Positions 1 through 12,317 of a DNA stretch of 60,000 nt are shown in pieces (within the stretch, counting starts at the first letter, position 1; each line of letters opens with the position of its first letter). This stretch comes from Adiantum capillus-veneris (lineage: Eukaryota > Streptophyta > Polypodiopsida > Polypodiales > Pteridaceae). The stretch lies in NCBI GenBank assembly GCA_014529385.2, contig CM043950.1:151408945-151468944 (forward strand), given 5' to 3'. The notes under the pieces were generated by a model. It was not told where the DNA came from. It searched no databases and was given only the letters and a program-made list of their open reading frames with translations. Position numbers and translations under genes: made by a program.

Positions 1-639
1 AAACCCACAGCTCTATATACACCCACCGTTATATTATAAAAATCATTGAATGTACAAATGTTCATGAGGAGCTACATCACTCCTTTTACAATGAATATTT
101 TATGAGGAGCTACATCACTCCTTTTACAGTGAATGTTTTATGAGGAGTTACATTACTCCTATCCTATCAAAGACAATAATGAATACAAAGGTTCAATAAA
201 AAGGTGTAAAGGCTATCGATTAGCTCGTAATTAGAAGTGTCTTTGTGAATCTATTGTGTAGCTTATCATCAATATGGCATCACCAAACATGTCTTCATAA
301 ATCTTTTATTGTCACCAAGTTTGTCTTCATGAAATCAATTCTTTGATCAATCCTACATAGATCATAGACTCAAAAAACATAGTCATGTAAATTATTATCA
401 TCGTTAGTGAAATAATTACATTCACAATGCCATACGAGATGGTTCGCGACGCCACTCTTTTGACGACATATACACGCACGATAACATATAAGTAAGAACG
501 TAAAAGTACAAGATGCGTGATTACGTGATGCAAATGACATGCGTATATACTACATAAAACGACATTTATCAACGTAGTGATATCAATGAGTATCATCAAA
601 GTATTAACAAAATATCATCATTGTATCAATAAAAATGAA
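1..639. other. AT-rich sequence without a gene
   Basis: I see no coding signal in either strand. A minus-strand open frame at 327-599 is hydrophobic and low in complexity and matches nothing I know. The only structure is the short tandem repeat at 64-160. Confidence 0.5.
64..160. repeat. 38-bp tandem repeat, three copies
   Basis: The motif ATGAGGAGCTACATCACTCC starts at 64 and 102, and a slightly changed copy starts at 140. The period is therefore 38 bp, with an AT-rich spacer in each unit. Confidence 0.85.
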
Positions 640-1130
640 TAAATCATCATGGTATCAACGAAAAGCATCATAGAATAATCATTGTATCAATGGAACAACG
701 TCATGGTATCACCGACAATAACCATGGTATCAACAAAACCACATCATGATACCACTGAGAATAATCATTGTACCAACGAAACAACATCATGGTATCACCG
801 AGAATAACCATGGTATCAACGAAACATCATGATATCACCGAGAATAATCATTGTATCAACGAAACAACATCATGGTATCACCGAGAATAACTATGGTATC
901 AACGAAACAACATCATGGTATCATCGAGAATAACCATGGTATCAACAAAACAAAATCATGGTATCATCGAGAATAACCATGGAATCAACAAAATATCATC
1001 ATAGCATTACCGAGAATAACCATGGTATCAACGAAATATCATCATGGTATCAACGAAAATCACCATGACCAAAGTACTAACAAAACATCATCATGGTACC
1101 ATCAAAATCACTATGGTATCAACCAAAGAT
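640..1130. repeat. Degenerate minisatellite (CATGGTATCAACGAAA / CATGGTATCACCGAGAATAA)
   Basis: Two related half-units alternate, one containing GGTATCAACGAAA and one containing GGTATCACCGAGAATAAC. Together they make a composite period of about 43 bp. Order and length vary, with single-base changes and short indels, as in an old minisatellite. No reading frame is conserved along it. Confidence 0.85.
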
Positions 1131-1339
1131 TATCAATAAAACGGTGTAAACTATATCTCTAGAAGAATAATTATACGAGAATCAATGGACAAGTATATCA
1201 TATAACAAAAGATCATGTACCAACAGTAGCTCGATAGAATTTGGACGATCATCAACGACTCGACTAAATCGGAATGATATGTAACTGGTTTCTGCAGCAA
1301 AGTTACGTCAATAACAAATATATGATTGATGAAGAGAAA

Positions 1340-2088
1340 ATATAATTGAGAAGTTTTCAGTTAAGAGGAAAATCAAAAGCAAAAAGTAAAATTTGCTTTT
1401 CAAACATATTCCCAGTACAAGAACGATAACCCAAAATCGGTGCAGAATTTAGAGAAACTTTCTTCTGCAAAATTATACACCACATCATTTTTCTACATAG
1501 TTTCTGCAAAATCATTTGCAATCAGCAGAAAAATCAAAAAACCAAAAACAAAATTTGCTTTTCAGGCATGTACGCAATCCGTAAATGATAACTAAAAATC
1601 AATGCAGAATTTGAAAAAAAAAACATTCTTCTGCAAAGTTGTAGACCATATCGATTCCTGTGTCTCAGCAGGCTGTTTCTGCAAAATCGTTCTCAATTAG
1701 GAGAAAAAAAAACATAAAACGAAAGTTGCTTTTCAGGTATATACGCAGTCCGCTAACGATAACTCAAAATCGACCCAGAATTTGGAAAAACTTCCTTCTG
1801 CAAAGTTGTAGACCACATCGAGTAGTTTCTGCAAAATCGATTTCAATTAGCAAAAAATTCAAAAACAAAAAGCAAAAGTTGTTTTCAGGTATGTACGCAG
1901 TCCACGAACGATAACTCAAAATCGGTGTAGAATTTGAAAAAACTTCCTTCTACAAAGTTGTAGACCACATCAATTCCATTGCCTAGAGTGGGTAGTTTCT
2001 GCAAAATCGTTTTTGGTCAGGAGAAAAATCAAAAACATAAAACGAAAGCTGCTTTTCGAACATATACGCAGTCCGCGAACGATAACTA
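1340..2088. repeat. Satellite-like array, units of about 150-175 bp, 4-5 copies
   Basis: Units share the order GTTTCTGCAAAATC, then an A-rich stretch, then TTGCTTTTCAGGCATGTACGC, then CGATAACTCAAAATCG, then TTCTGCAAAGTTGTAGACCA. The GTTTCTGCAAAATC start recurs near 1499, 1673, 1824 and 1993, with a more diverged unit before 1499. The last unit stops in mid-repeat at about 2088, where gag-derived sequence begins. The open frame at 1660-1914 only reads through this array and is not a gene. Confidence 0.8.
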
Positions 2089-3611
2089 GAGTTGTTGGCT
2101 AGCCTAGCTTGACAATTAGAGGACTTTGTAATTTCAAGCCCTAACCTGTTCATTGATTTTTTCGTGATCACACACATTTGAGCTCCACCATCAACATATA
2201 CATTAGACACCTTTTTAACCCTTATGTAAGCATCCACAATGGGTTCCACATCTTTTTGTAGCTTTGAGGCCACAACCTTAATGGAAAGATTTTCTTTCTT
2301 TTTTGGAATTCTTGTACTTACCAACTTTGGCCATTGCCTTCTTACTTTGGCTGATAGGTGTAGAAGTTGAGGCCATGAAATGTTTGGCTTTTGGGTTTGT
2401 AAATCCTCCAGGATGTTGTAGGGCTCTAGCTCCTTTCCCAATGGGAAGTCGTTGATACCAATTTCCCTTCGCCTTGATCTTTTCTTCCTGCTACTTTCAG
2501 CTTCTTCCATCTTTGACTTCTTCTTCTTGTCCCTTCTGGCTGAATTTGTTCCTTCACTTCTCATGTCTTCATCCTTATCATGTTCTCTTGTGCGTTTTTC
2601 TGCCGGCATAACATCAAAGTTTAGAGTATGCTCATCTATTACCTCTTCTAGCTTGATGATGTTGACTCCTCTTTCTTCCTCATGTGGGACAGGAGGTATT
2701 TTTGCTGGTGGTGGTGGTCGACGAAGGATTTGTGGGCCTTGACCTAGTTCTTGTTGCACAGTGAGAGGAGGCAGTCTAGGGCGATATATGTCTCCCGAAA
2801 GTCGCCTTGGATGTGGACAATTGTACATTCCATGGCCCATTTCATTGCAATTCCAACATCGCAACTCTTGAGCTTGTCTTCGCTGATTGCGATTCCCTTC
2901 TTTTGGTTGTCGTTGTTGAGGTAGGCCTTGTACTAGATTCAGAGTGAGGTTCTCAAGCGGTTGAGTTAGCCTTTGTAAAACCTCTTGTTGAGAGTTATCT
3001 CCTATTTGTGAAGATCATGCAAGAGGGGCCCTAATTGGTGCTTCCATGGTTTGTGAAGACTCCCTCTCACTCACTTCATTCAAACCCCTTGCTCTATGTG
3101 CTTGGAAGTGTAGTTTTCTAAACTTGATGATGGCTACCTCACGTGCTTCTTTGAAGGTGGATGGGAATTTTAGCTCTACTTTAGCCTTTAAAAGTGGATA
3201 CAAGCCAACCATGAATCTCTCTTTTTTTAGAAAGTTAGGTGCACCACCATGATTTTCTAATGTAGCCTCCCACCTACCCCATAGATTGACAAAGGTTGCT
3301 TCATAAGAGGGATAGTCTTCAAGTGATACCTGCTTATGTCCAATAAGACATTTCCATAGTCCTTCAGAAGTATCACCTTGCCCGAACTTGGAGAGGAATC
3401 TTGCTCGCAGTCTCTCCCAGTTGGACTTGATTTGGGGTTGCAAGGTCTCATACCATGCTTTAGCTTCTGCTTTTAGAACCAACGGGAAGGCTCGTAGCTT
3501 TACTTCCTCTTCATCTCTCCCGGATATGAGATGTGCCATCTCCAAGTTGTCAAGAAACTCTTGCGCATCTTCCCCACTTCTTGCATAGAACGTGGAAAAA
3601 GAACTTGACAT
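2089..3611 (-). pseudogene. gag: Ty3/gypsy gag with zinc knuckle and start of protease, truncated
   Basis: Two minus-strand open blocks (3611-3015 and 2864-2089) are in the same frame. They read as one gag protein broken by an in-frame TGA at 3015-3017. The first block has the retrotransposon gag fold pattern (AEAKAWYETL, then W..L...F...F). A CX2CX4HX4C zinc knuckle, CWNCNEMGHGMYNC, lies at about 2820-2860. It is followed by a lysine-rich stretch (near 2460-2560) and a retropepsin-like segment containing VDGGAQMCVI at about 2167-2200, where the usual Asp-Ser/Thr-Gly is Asp-Gly-Gly. The sequence then stops abruptly at the satellite, so the rest of pol is missing. No LTR or primer-binding site was recognised upstream. 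Nucleocapsid-type function is inferred from the family; this copy is dead. Confidence 0.85.
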
Positions 3612-6329
3612 TTTGTTTAGACTTTTTGAATTTGTTTTTTTTTAAAGAAACTTTTCTCTTACGGGCCACACAAGATTGTTGACACTATAAATCTGATTAC
3701 ATTAAAATGAAGATGTACACATCCATTGTTAATTCGTACTTTATCATAGGTAGAATAAATGGATTAATTGAAACATTGATTTCATTGAGGCGCGTGGATC
3801 CAAATATCCTCTTTATGATAGATTGAAACCTAAACTTAGTTGCAATGATTATATGAATGTATTGCCGAGCAATAGGCCTAAAAGGTTCATTGTTTTGATC
3901 GTGATTCATGTGCTACTCCTCGTTGTTGGTTTGAAGACCTCGTTCCTTCATATGGCCCTTGAGCACCCCTTCACCACTCCTTGTTCCTGCCTTTAAAACA
4001 AAATGAAAGTGTGAAAATCAAAATAAGTTTCATAATTGATGATTGGAAGTATACTTGGATTGGGTGATGCCAATATTTCTCTAAGTCTTTTTGCACCAAA
4101 CATAAAAACATTGCGTTGCTGGAAAAAGACTTTTCTATCTATGTGAACATTTACTCTAATGTGTTGTGAAAAATGAAATGGATAGATGTGAACTCCATTG
4201 TTCATCACTAAAAAATTTGAAGGTAACTTGGAAATATGTTCCTCAGTGGGGGCACCACTTTATGAGGGCGAGCTTTTTGAAATGGGGCCTCTAAACCCAA
4301 ACCAATGGGCCTACCCTCACAAAATGTTCGTAAAGAGGTATGCACACTACTTGGGGCACCCCCTTCTTTTGGGAGTGGAGAAGGAAACCAATCAAAATAA
4401 CACTTGCACTCACCCACTCAAGCAACACACTTTGAAAACCCCCTTACTCTATATACACTTTGGACACTTGAACACCATCAACGATTATGCAACCCAATCC
4501 CGTTCATCAAACGAAATATGCAATTTGTGGAATAGCATTCAACTTATCCCGATAAGAATACCCATAATACATCCAAACTCCTCCTCTCTCAAGCACTCAT
4601 CAAAAAATCATGCGCACAAGACTTGCCTCTCAGAGAATCACTTACATCAAACTAGCACACTTTGCATAGAGAGCTCATCTCCATCTATGCAATGCCATGA
4701 CACAAATAAAATCACCATGAGAGGTAGCCACATGCATATGTAATGAAACGAAAGAGAGTTGGAGTCAGAAATTTCTTTAGACCAATTGAATAAGTGTGCA
4801 GAAACAAACCAATGGTAAATTGAGAATAGAACACTTACTTGATTTCTCGCACACCTTTTAAGGGGAGGACAGACGCTGGCTAACCATCACGAATTGCGAC
4901 ACTTGAAAGTTTTGAAGATGATTTAATGATCATTAACATAACCATGAGTGAGATCATGATATATTTACAAGTTATTGAGGTGTTACAAATGATTTATTGG
5001 GTTGATGGAGTAAGAGATTGTAGAATAGAAACAGTGGAGGATAGAGTTGCACTTCCTCCAAAGAGGAGGGTTAGGAGGGAGGATATGAAAGAAGGAGAGT
5101 TGGGGTTTTCTCTACTATTGATCAAGAAACAACATGAAGTTGAAAATATAGGTGTGTGTCATTGAGTCTCTCCAAGGGGGGCTATTTATAGTTGTGTAGG
5201 AGTGGGATTATGCTACACTTAATTAGGGTGAGTGATTAGCCCTAATTAAGTGTCCTTTGACCACTCATTGAATATTGGACATAAAAGGGACTATTTATTC
5301 ACCAAAAATATCATTTTAGACTGTGAAGGCTCCATAGGGGTGCATAATGTAGGTGGGCCCCACCATGAGGCCCTATGGGTGGCTCTTGCGGGGTATCTCA
5401 ACTTGTCTTTCTTGGCATTTAGAAAGCATCTTTAGGTTGGTCCCATCACATGCAAGTGACCTTGAACACTCATTGCTCTTCTAGAGGATTATTAGGGGAA
5501 AAATAAGATCTCACCCTCTTGATTTACGTGATTTACAGTTCCCTTTTGCTGCGAATCTTACAGATTTACACTATTTTGACCATAACTTTTTACCTGTAGC
5601 TCGGAATGACATGCTTCAAAAGGCAAATTTGACCTTCTCAACATGTTTGATATGAATTTGGACTATTCTTTATGCCCATGCACCAAGGAATGCGGTTTGC
5701 AAGGTCCACACTAGGCTAGGGAACCTTTTGCTTCCAAGTCTTCTTGTATGCGGCCCTTTGCTTGTATGCATCCAAGGGGAATCATGCTTTTTCAAAAGGG
5801 TATGATGCTTAAACAAATAGAGGAGGGCCCAATATTATTTTCTTGTGAAAAGAATATACAATTTGAGTCTTTTTGAAAGGAGAAAAACTATATGTATATT
5901 CTTCAGAGATATTGGGCCACCTATGTAGGGGGCATAGAAGACTTGTAGAGATGGACCATAATCTTTGGTAAAGACAAGTGGAGAGTTGATTTTCCATGGT
6001 AATTTATCTATATGGTATGGAATATCGATATATTATTTTTCTACTACTAATTCACAAGAGGTAAGAAAGTTTGGGGGTAGATAGTTGGTTATTGTATGCT
6101 TACTTTTATTTACAAAGCAAAAAAGAAAAGGGTGGTAATATAAATATATGACTAAGGTGAATTTTTTGGGAAGAGTACAATGTATGTGTCGCCACAAAGG
6201 TTAAACGAAGAGGGGGAATTTACTCTAGATAACTTAATAGCGTAGAAAAATATATACACATAGGAGTAGACTGAAAAATGTTGCAAAAAGATGGTTACCA
6301 TTTTATGCTACTCAATATGAAGATCAAAA
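3612..6329. other. Intergenic or 5' retroelement flank without recognisable gene
   Basis: This would be the 5' side of the minus-strand gag element, but I found no LTR ends. Two minus-strand frames, 3909-3697 and 4208-3993, resemble each other (both contain the pattern INPFILP or PNPSILPI followed by an aromatic tail), which suggests an old duplication of about 300 bp spacing. A plus frame at 4198-4743 has biased composition and no domain. Nothing else was recognised apart from the inverted repeat at 5215-5253. Confidence 0.4.
5215..5253. repeat. Perfect 14-bp inverted repeat with 11-nt loop
   Basis: Arm ACACTTAATTAGGG (5215-5228) is followed by an 11-base spacer and its exact reverse complement (5240-5253). 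The hairpin sits just after a TATA-like run (TATTTATAG, near 5184). It could be an RNA hairpin or a remnant of a small inverted-repeat element; I could not find matching target duplications. Confidence 0.8.
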
Positions 6330-6332
6330 TAA

Positions 6333-8059
6333 GACCAAATTTTTGACACCCCATGGGGAGTGTTTTGCTATAGGGTGATGCCCTTTGGCTTGATGAATTC
6401 TTATGCAAGCTTCCAAAGTTGGATGGACAAAGTATTGGGGCCTTACCTTGGAAGCTTTGTAAAAGTTTTTATGGATGTTTTTTGTGTTTAGAGTGATAGA
6501 ATGATTCATGTGCAAAAGCTTGATATGGTGTTTAAAAGGATTGATGATGATGGGGGTCAACTCAATCCTTTGAAATGTAGAATTGCAAGAGCTAGAGTGA
6601 TACTTCTTGGCCATGAGGTAAGTGAGAATGGGATAGCTCCAGATCCTGCAAAAGTGGAATGTTTGCTTATGAAGGAGAGTCCTAAAAGTATAAAGAAATT
6701 GATGAGTTTTGTACAAAAGCTAAGGTACTTGTCAAGGTCTTTTCGTATGCTTGCTGAATGTGTGCACCCTTTGCAAGAAGCAACACCAAAAGACCATTTT
6801 CTTGGGACTGAGCATGAGCAAACAACTTTTGAGAACGTCAAGGAAAATCTATCTACGTTACCTTTGATGATGCCTCCTTGTTGGGATGAAATGTTTTACT
6901 TGAGCTTGAGTGTGGGTGAGCATGCTATTGGTGCGGTATTGATGCAAAAAGGAAAAAAGCAATCTTATATGAGGCCGGTTTACTACATAAGCAAAGTGAA
7001 GAATGATGCATAGAAATCTTGGCATGAGATCGAGCAATTGGTTTGGGCATTGGTATATGCAACAAAAAGGCTGAAATCTTATTTTACTTGTAAGCCTTTT
7101 GTGGTGCTGACATCATGTAGTTTATTGCCTCATGCACTACTTAGGTATCCTGGGGATAGTCCTAAATTGCAAAAGTGGATACTTAGCTTGCAACAATTTG
7201 ACATGAGCTTTACTAAGGAGGATAGTGTGAGAGCAAATATGGCGGATATGGTCACTTTTAAAGAGATTCATGCAAGGAGTGAGTTGAAGAAAGATTTGGA
7301 AAAGAAGATAGTACCAAGTCCAACTATGCATGCGGAGCTTCAGGATGTAGAGGGTACCTTATACTTTGACGGGGCTTTCAAGAGGAGCATTAATGGGGCA
7401 CTATTGGTTATGTATTTGTGGATAAAAATGGCATTGAATGCTAGTTTGGAAGCCAAGAAGTGGATGCAAATAGTAATAATGAGGCTGAGTATGCAAGCCT
7501 CTATTTGGGCTTGGAAGAATGTGTCAGAAGGCATGTAAGAAGGCTTTAATCAAAGGTGATTCTATGTTGATTGTGTGGCAAGTTCAAGGTACGTGGAAGG
7601 TAAATCAAGAAGTCATGAAGGGCTAGTTTTTCAAAGTGAGGAAGTTGTTAAAGTCGTGTGCTGCTGATTAATGTGATGCTTCCTTCATTGGAGTTAATTT
7701 TGAAGCATACTTTGGTTGAGGAGGAGCATGTAAAAGAGAGACTGGCATCTATGCATAGCCTCTTGTTGGATAGAGAAAGTTCCATTCAATACTATGAAGA
7801 CTTGGGAAGAAGAAGGGCTGATGTATTCAATGAAAATATAAAGGCAAAAGGGCTATGTGAAGGCATGTTGGTTATGAGGTGTAATAGTGCTTTGGACAAT
7901 ACCTTTCAAACAAAGTTCAAGGCAAAGTGGGAAGGTCCTTTTGTGGTGCATAAGGTGTATGATAATGGAAGCTATTAGCTCAAGGACTTGGATGGAAATA
8001 TGCATAAGGCAAGAGTCAATGGGATCCGACTCAGGCCATATGTGACAAGATTCATGTGA
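6333..8059 (+). pseudogene. pol: Ty3/gypsy pol relic with dual RNase H (RT, RNase H, second RNase H, integrase C-terminus)
   Basis: Reading begins inside reverse transcriptase, with the motif YRVMPFGLMNS near 6365-6400. The catalytic FMDD box reads FMDV at about 6472-6483, and an in-frame TAG follows a few codons later. The RT thumb and a first RNase H follow (about 6501-7140). A linker then leads to a second RNase H-like domain: LYFDGA near 7364, and NNEAEYASL in another frame near 7474. This order is typical of Tat-lineage plant elements, which carry an extra archaeal-type RNase H. After about 7620 the integrase core is missing. Only its C-terminal part remains (7658-8059), with KWEGPFVV and NGSYQL and an in-frame TAG at 7976-7978. 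At least two frameshifts and several stops make it non-functional. Confidence 0.85.
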
Positions 8060-8105
8060 TGAAGCAAGAAATGTGTATGGAACACTTGAAAGTGTTCCAT
8101 GCTTG

Positions 8106-8121
8106 TTGGGGGGGCAATATG
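8106..8121 (+). other. Candidate polypurine tract and start of a 3' LTR
   Basis: Forty-odd bases after the pol stop there is a run of seven G (8108-8114), then CAATA, then TGTGACG. In LTR elements a purine tract lies directly before the 3' LTR, which begins with TG. The LTR would start at 8120. I could not find its other end or a second copy in this window. Confidence 0.4.
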
Positions 8122-8300
8122 TGACGTTGTGAGCGGGATGAAAACACACATAGCGCCTCTATAATGACCCGACACACACTCTTGGGAAGATACACACACA
8201 CACTATGGGGCACCACTCGGCTTACACAACACACCTGGCCGAGACAGGGAACACACCTCTGGAGTGAGAGGAGAGAGACTATCCACTTGCCCACTCCACA

Positions 8301-8303
<3 letters not shown>

Positions 8304-8344
<41 letters not shown>
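8304..8344. repeat. (CA)n microsatellite
   Basis: About 20 uninterrupted CA dinucleotides. The open frames on both strands across it (for example 8345-8052) are artefacts of the repeat. Confidence 0.95.
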
Positions 8345-8347
<3 letters not shown>

Positions 8348-11300
8348 CTCAGCTCAAAAGAGGAGAACTTCTGATAATTAGATACAAATGAGCTTGGGCC
8401 AACACCAAGGGGGGCCAATAGCTCACACAAAATGGGTAAAATATACTAGATACAATCACCAACTGGAGCAGAAACTTCGCTCATAGGAGAAACTTACACA
8501 GCCAAAACAGCATAAAAAGAGTGAGGAATTTGGCAAAATGGACAGCTCCATCGCATCCGGAACGGCCCAAAACCGCAGTCTACAATGTCAAAGTGCTCAA
8601 ATCCGACCTCGGATGAGCAGTTTACGGCCAAAACAGGCTCCAAAAACCCCCAAAAACAAAGTTGTGGCTGTTCCTCCTCTCTTCTCCACGTTTTTTCTGG
8701 TCTTCTCTCTATTTTTCAGTTCCCGAACTTAGCTTTATTATTTTGGCACCCTTGGCCTTTTAGATGACCTCAAACGGACCCCGAACAGGCCAAAAACTGA
8801 CCTCGCAGTGCATAGTTGTCACCTTTTTGCATCATCCGCACACCTGGCACTCGGCTTTTTTCAATAATGCATCCCGTAACCACGTGAAGTGGCCCCAAAA
8901 AAAGGTCCTCATGATGACCTTTCTGCATAATTATCACAAGAAAACATCCACGTCGTGTTCGTACCTATCCACGTGCAAGTATTGACCCCGTTCAACCTCC
9001 TGACACCACTAGATGCCATCTGACGCACCTGCTTACCTCATGTCGTCGGCCCGCGGATAGCTTCCTCGAGAAGTTTTAAGTGCTACCAACTCCTCATTAT
9101 TGTAGAAAAAACACAATGGTACTGGTGATAGTGAAAATCGATGCACTATGTACATGTTGTCCTACCTGTACACATGTGGGCCCCACATAACCACTGGCCA
9201 TGGAAAATGGGCAATCCTTTATGCAATGCACCATGCCTGTGTATATACATATGCACAATCCCTTGCTCCAAAAAACTCCTGACAACGTGTTTTGGCAGAA
9301 TGGTGCCGGACACCCAAAGCCTTTGAGATGTGTTTTTTAATGCTTTTGGGGTCCTTAGATGTAAATAAATCATGTTTGTACAAAGTGTACAAAGGCGGTG
9401 TGTGCCAACTGTCTCTACACATGCGGGCCAGTTGTGAGGGGTACATAGTTTTGCTATTTTTGTACATAGAAGTGTCGAGACTTCAAAGTATGAGTAAGTG
9501 AATTTTAAATATAAAGAAAACCTGAAATTTTATCAGCTTGGGGTCGTGAGTGAAGAGGGATATTCAGCTGTGAGGAAAAAATATGTGTTGCTGCAGCCCG
9601 GGGTTTTGGTGTAGAGGTGCCCCTCTTGCCTTGCGAGAGCCTGGTGTGGTGAGTTGAGAGTGTTTCTCTCCTAAATGGGCTGATGAAAGTGGGTGCTTAG
9701 CTCTGCATATTGACCTCTCTTCATCTTGGTTTGAGGTATGGCAACCATGTTGTGTGTGGTTCCCTTTGATGCAGCTAGTTGAGGGTAGACTATGCGCTAC
9801 AAATCCTTGCTTGTACATATGCAAAATGGCAAGGTTCTCCCCAAGTTTTCCATCACTTTTTCTGATTTTTTTTGCTTAACTTTATGGGTTTTCAAAGTGA
9901 TCTTGATTTGGATGGGTTTTGGTCAAGCTATGTGTATATATGAGGGCGCTTATGGAGTCTCTACTAGCACATGGAAGGGCGTTTGAAAAAAAGTGAAGCT
10001 CTTGGTTTTATGAGGAAAAGTGCAAAGATTTCCATTGTTTTTATTTACTTTTTTACTTTGGTTTTCTTGGTTCCCTTGCTTCCTTTGGTGCATCCAAGTA
10101 TAGTGGAGTTGTAGCGGTGTAGAGGGAAGCTAGTCGAGGCTGAGCGTGAGTGAGGCTATCAAAATTTGTGAGATAAGATCAACCAATATTATCTTGAGAG
10201 AGCTATACTCTTCATACTATTTTCTTGGTGTTGGTTTGAGGTGTTGTAGAGGCCAGCCCCCCAATCCTTCACAACGTATATGCAAAAACAACTTTTTGAC
10301 ATTTTCGAGAGCAATGTTTGACCTCAAACCAATGCATCAAGCTTAGCTCCATAACATAGACTAGCACTCTATCACATCACTTTCCCCATATGATACTCAC
10401 ACCACAAACGATAACCCAAAACGAAAGACACTTTAATTATATCTACCTATGTGGTTCGGTTTGTTTAACCATACACCCCACATAAGTTTATGGACATCTA
10501 ATAAGTGAAATCAAATCACCAAAACAAACAATAAATCATACATAAGCGGCTCGGTTAACTCTAGACGTCATATGGTACTCCCCCTTGTAGCACCCCTACA
10601 CGATGTTGGGAAACAAGCAAACTGAAACACCTCTATAGCGATGTCACCCAAGAGCGTCGAAAGAGAACTAAAAGACACCAAAATCTTTGCAAAATACTTT
10701 TGAAACACCACAAGTCCAATAAGAATAGACCCTTGGAAATTTACCAGCCGTCGCCCACCCAAGAGACTATGTCACATAGGAGCAAAACCCTGTCAAAGCA
10801 CGGATTTACAGCACACGCCGACCAATGCAGATGAAGACAAGAACCTCTCCTTTCACAATCAGGCATCACAAACCCATAACTTCAACATCAATTCCACAAT
10901 TCATAGATACATGCCCTCCCAATCTGCCTATACACAATTTGCCACTAGGTTGCCATAGCCATAACCCTGCAGAGAACTAGTCGTAACCTGATGAGCACAA
11001 CTCCAATTGGCGCAATGTAAAGCTTGAGAGAAAGATTGAAAAATGACTGGCGAGAAAGCTGAGGATGACCAACTTTGATTCCATACGCCGCCATGAGCAA
11101 AATTGACGCGAAGAGAAAGCTGTCCCAGCTCGACTACACGTAGAGAAGGCTAGTCGGGGCAAAAAACCGCATCCAAAAGCATCAAGAAGCCACAACGACC
11201 AAAAAACTGAAAATTTTTTATGTTTGGTTGAGCTTTGTTTAGTTTGTACATGAGTTTTAGTTATATGCAAGTCTCGCTTCAAAAAACTCACTCACAGGCA

Positions 11301-11458
11301 CTTACAGTAGCCTGACAGTTGTCACTAGGCTAGCGATTTGCAGTGCGTGTACATGTGCTTACTAAATCAAGATAAAAGACCCACAAAAAGATAGCCCACA
11401 AAAACTTTTGACATCGAGCTTCATGTCCGTATGTACAAATTTACAAAAAACGGGGCTC
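8345..11458. other. Non-coding stretch, probably decayed LTR sequence
   Basis: No protein domain was recognised in six frames. The part just after 8120 may be the 3' LTR of the preceding pol relic. Two segments, around 9560-9830 and 10040-10290, share loosely similar phrases (TTGGTTTGAGGT, then CAATCCTT or AAATCCTT and ATATGCAAAA). This hints at a diverged duplication. Confidence 0.4.
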
Positions 11459-12265
11459 TCAAAATGTGCGCAACATAGTTTGCCAACCCCCCAATCTGCT
11501 AGAGCATTCATGCTTAGCAGTAGCATAAACATGTCGTCCACCTGGATCAAAAGGCCGTACAACATAAGCACAAAATGCATGAAGAAACCCCATCCATATC
11601 AATTGTGTCACTCCCAATATCAAAGCATAAAGCATATGTAGAATCCAAATCCTGTTTAGGCATAAAGGAATCTCAACCAATACAACAGAGAAAGACCCTT
11701 TCATTATTATAGCATGCAAGGAATCCTTTAGCATCTCATCCAAAAAGTCTTCAACTTTTACCTCATCCATTTTTATATCCTCATGCATATCCATTTCATT
11801 CTCCCCACTCTTCATTAAGCCTCTGTCCAATTCAACCATATCATGCTTGATATGTAAGACGTCTTCTACACATAGCTTCCTATCCTCAACATAAGGATCA
11901 AGCAAGGAAGCATCAACCATTTCATCATTAGGCATCCATATTACCTTTTCATGGCTTTTCACATCCTCAAACACCTCCAAATTCTCCTTCTTGATCAAGG
12001 CATAGCTGCATACATCATCATAGATACAAGCACGAGAGTCCTCGTGGAAAATCTCCTCATTAGCAAGGTCCACAACATGCTCAATAGCAACATCATTTAG
12101 TGGAAAACATTCAACAATATCATGCATTTGAGATATCTCTTCATTCACATCATTTACTTCTATATAAGTATCCTCATTGACTTGCAAATCATTCTCAACT
12201 ACTTCACATAAAGGAGAGGGATACTCAACATCCACTTTCGCATCACCCACATGCTCATCTTTCAC
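11459..12265 (-). CDS. Acidic hypothetical frame of retroelement character
   Basis: A 268-codon minus-strand open frame. The first 190 residues are strongly acidic (for example EENDVNEE-like and MDMHEDIKMDEVKVEDF segments) with no recognised domain. The tail, from about residue 200, is hydrophobic and basic and contains FDPGGRHVYATA. It follows, on the same strand and after about 50 bp, the gag-like frame 12761-12318. It may therefore be the next part of a retroelement polyprotein rather than a host gene. I do not recognise the protein and assign no function. Confidence 0.35.
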   Translation of the reverse strand: MKDEHVGDAKVDVEYPSPLCEVVENDLQVNEDTYIEVNDVNEEISQMHDIVECFPLNDVAIEHVVDLANEEIFHEDSRACIYDDVCSYALIKKENLEVFEDVKSHEKVIWMPNDEMVDASLLDPYVEDRKLCVEDVLHIKHDMVELDRGLMKSGENEMDMHEDIKMDEVKVEDFLDEMLKDSLHAIIMKGSFSVVLVEIPLCLNRIWILHMLYALILGVTQLIWMGFLHAFCAYVVRPFDPGGRHVYATAKHECSSRLGGWQTMLRTF

Positions 12266-12317
12266 ATTGATACATCAACAATGGAATCTACAACCTGATT
12301 CTCATCGTGATCATTCT

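Noticed and set aside
1660-1914. 84-codon plus-strand open frame
   Set aside because: It reads through two units of the 165-bp satellite; the frame is not kept in the other units.
4198-4743. 181-codon plus-strand open frame
   Set aside because: No ATG at its start, biased composition, no domain and no conserved counterpart in the window.
8052-8430. Several frames of 75-97 codons on both strands
   Set aside because: They consist largely of Cys-Val or His-Thr repeats made by the (CA)n microsatellite.
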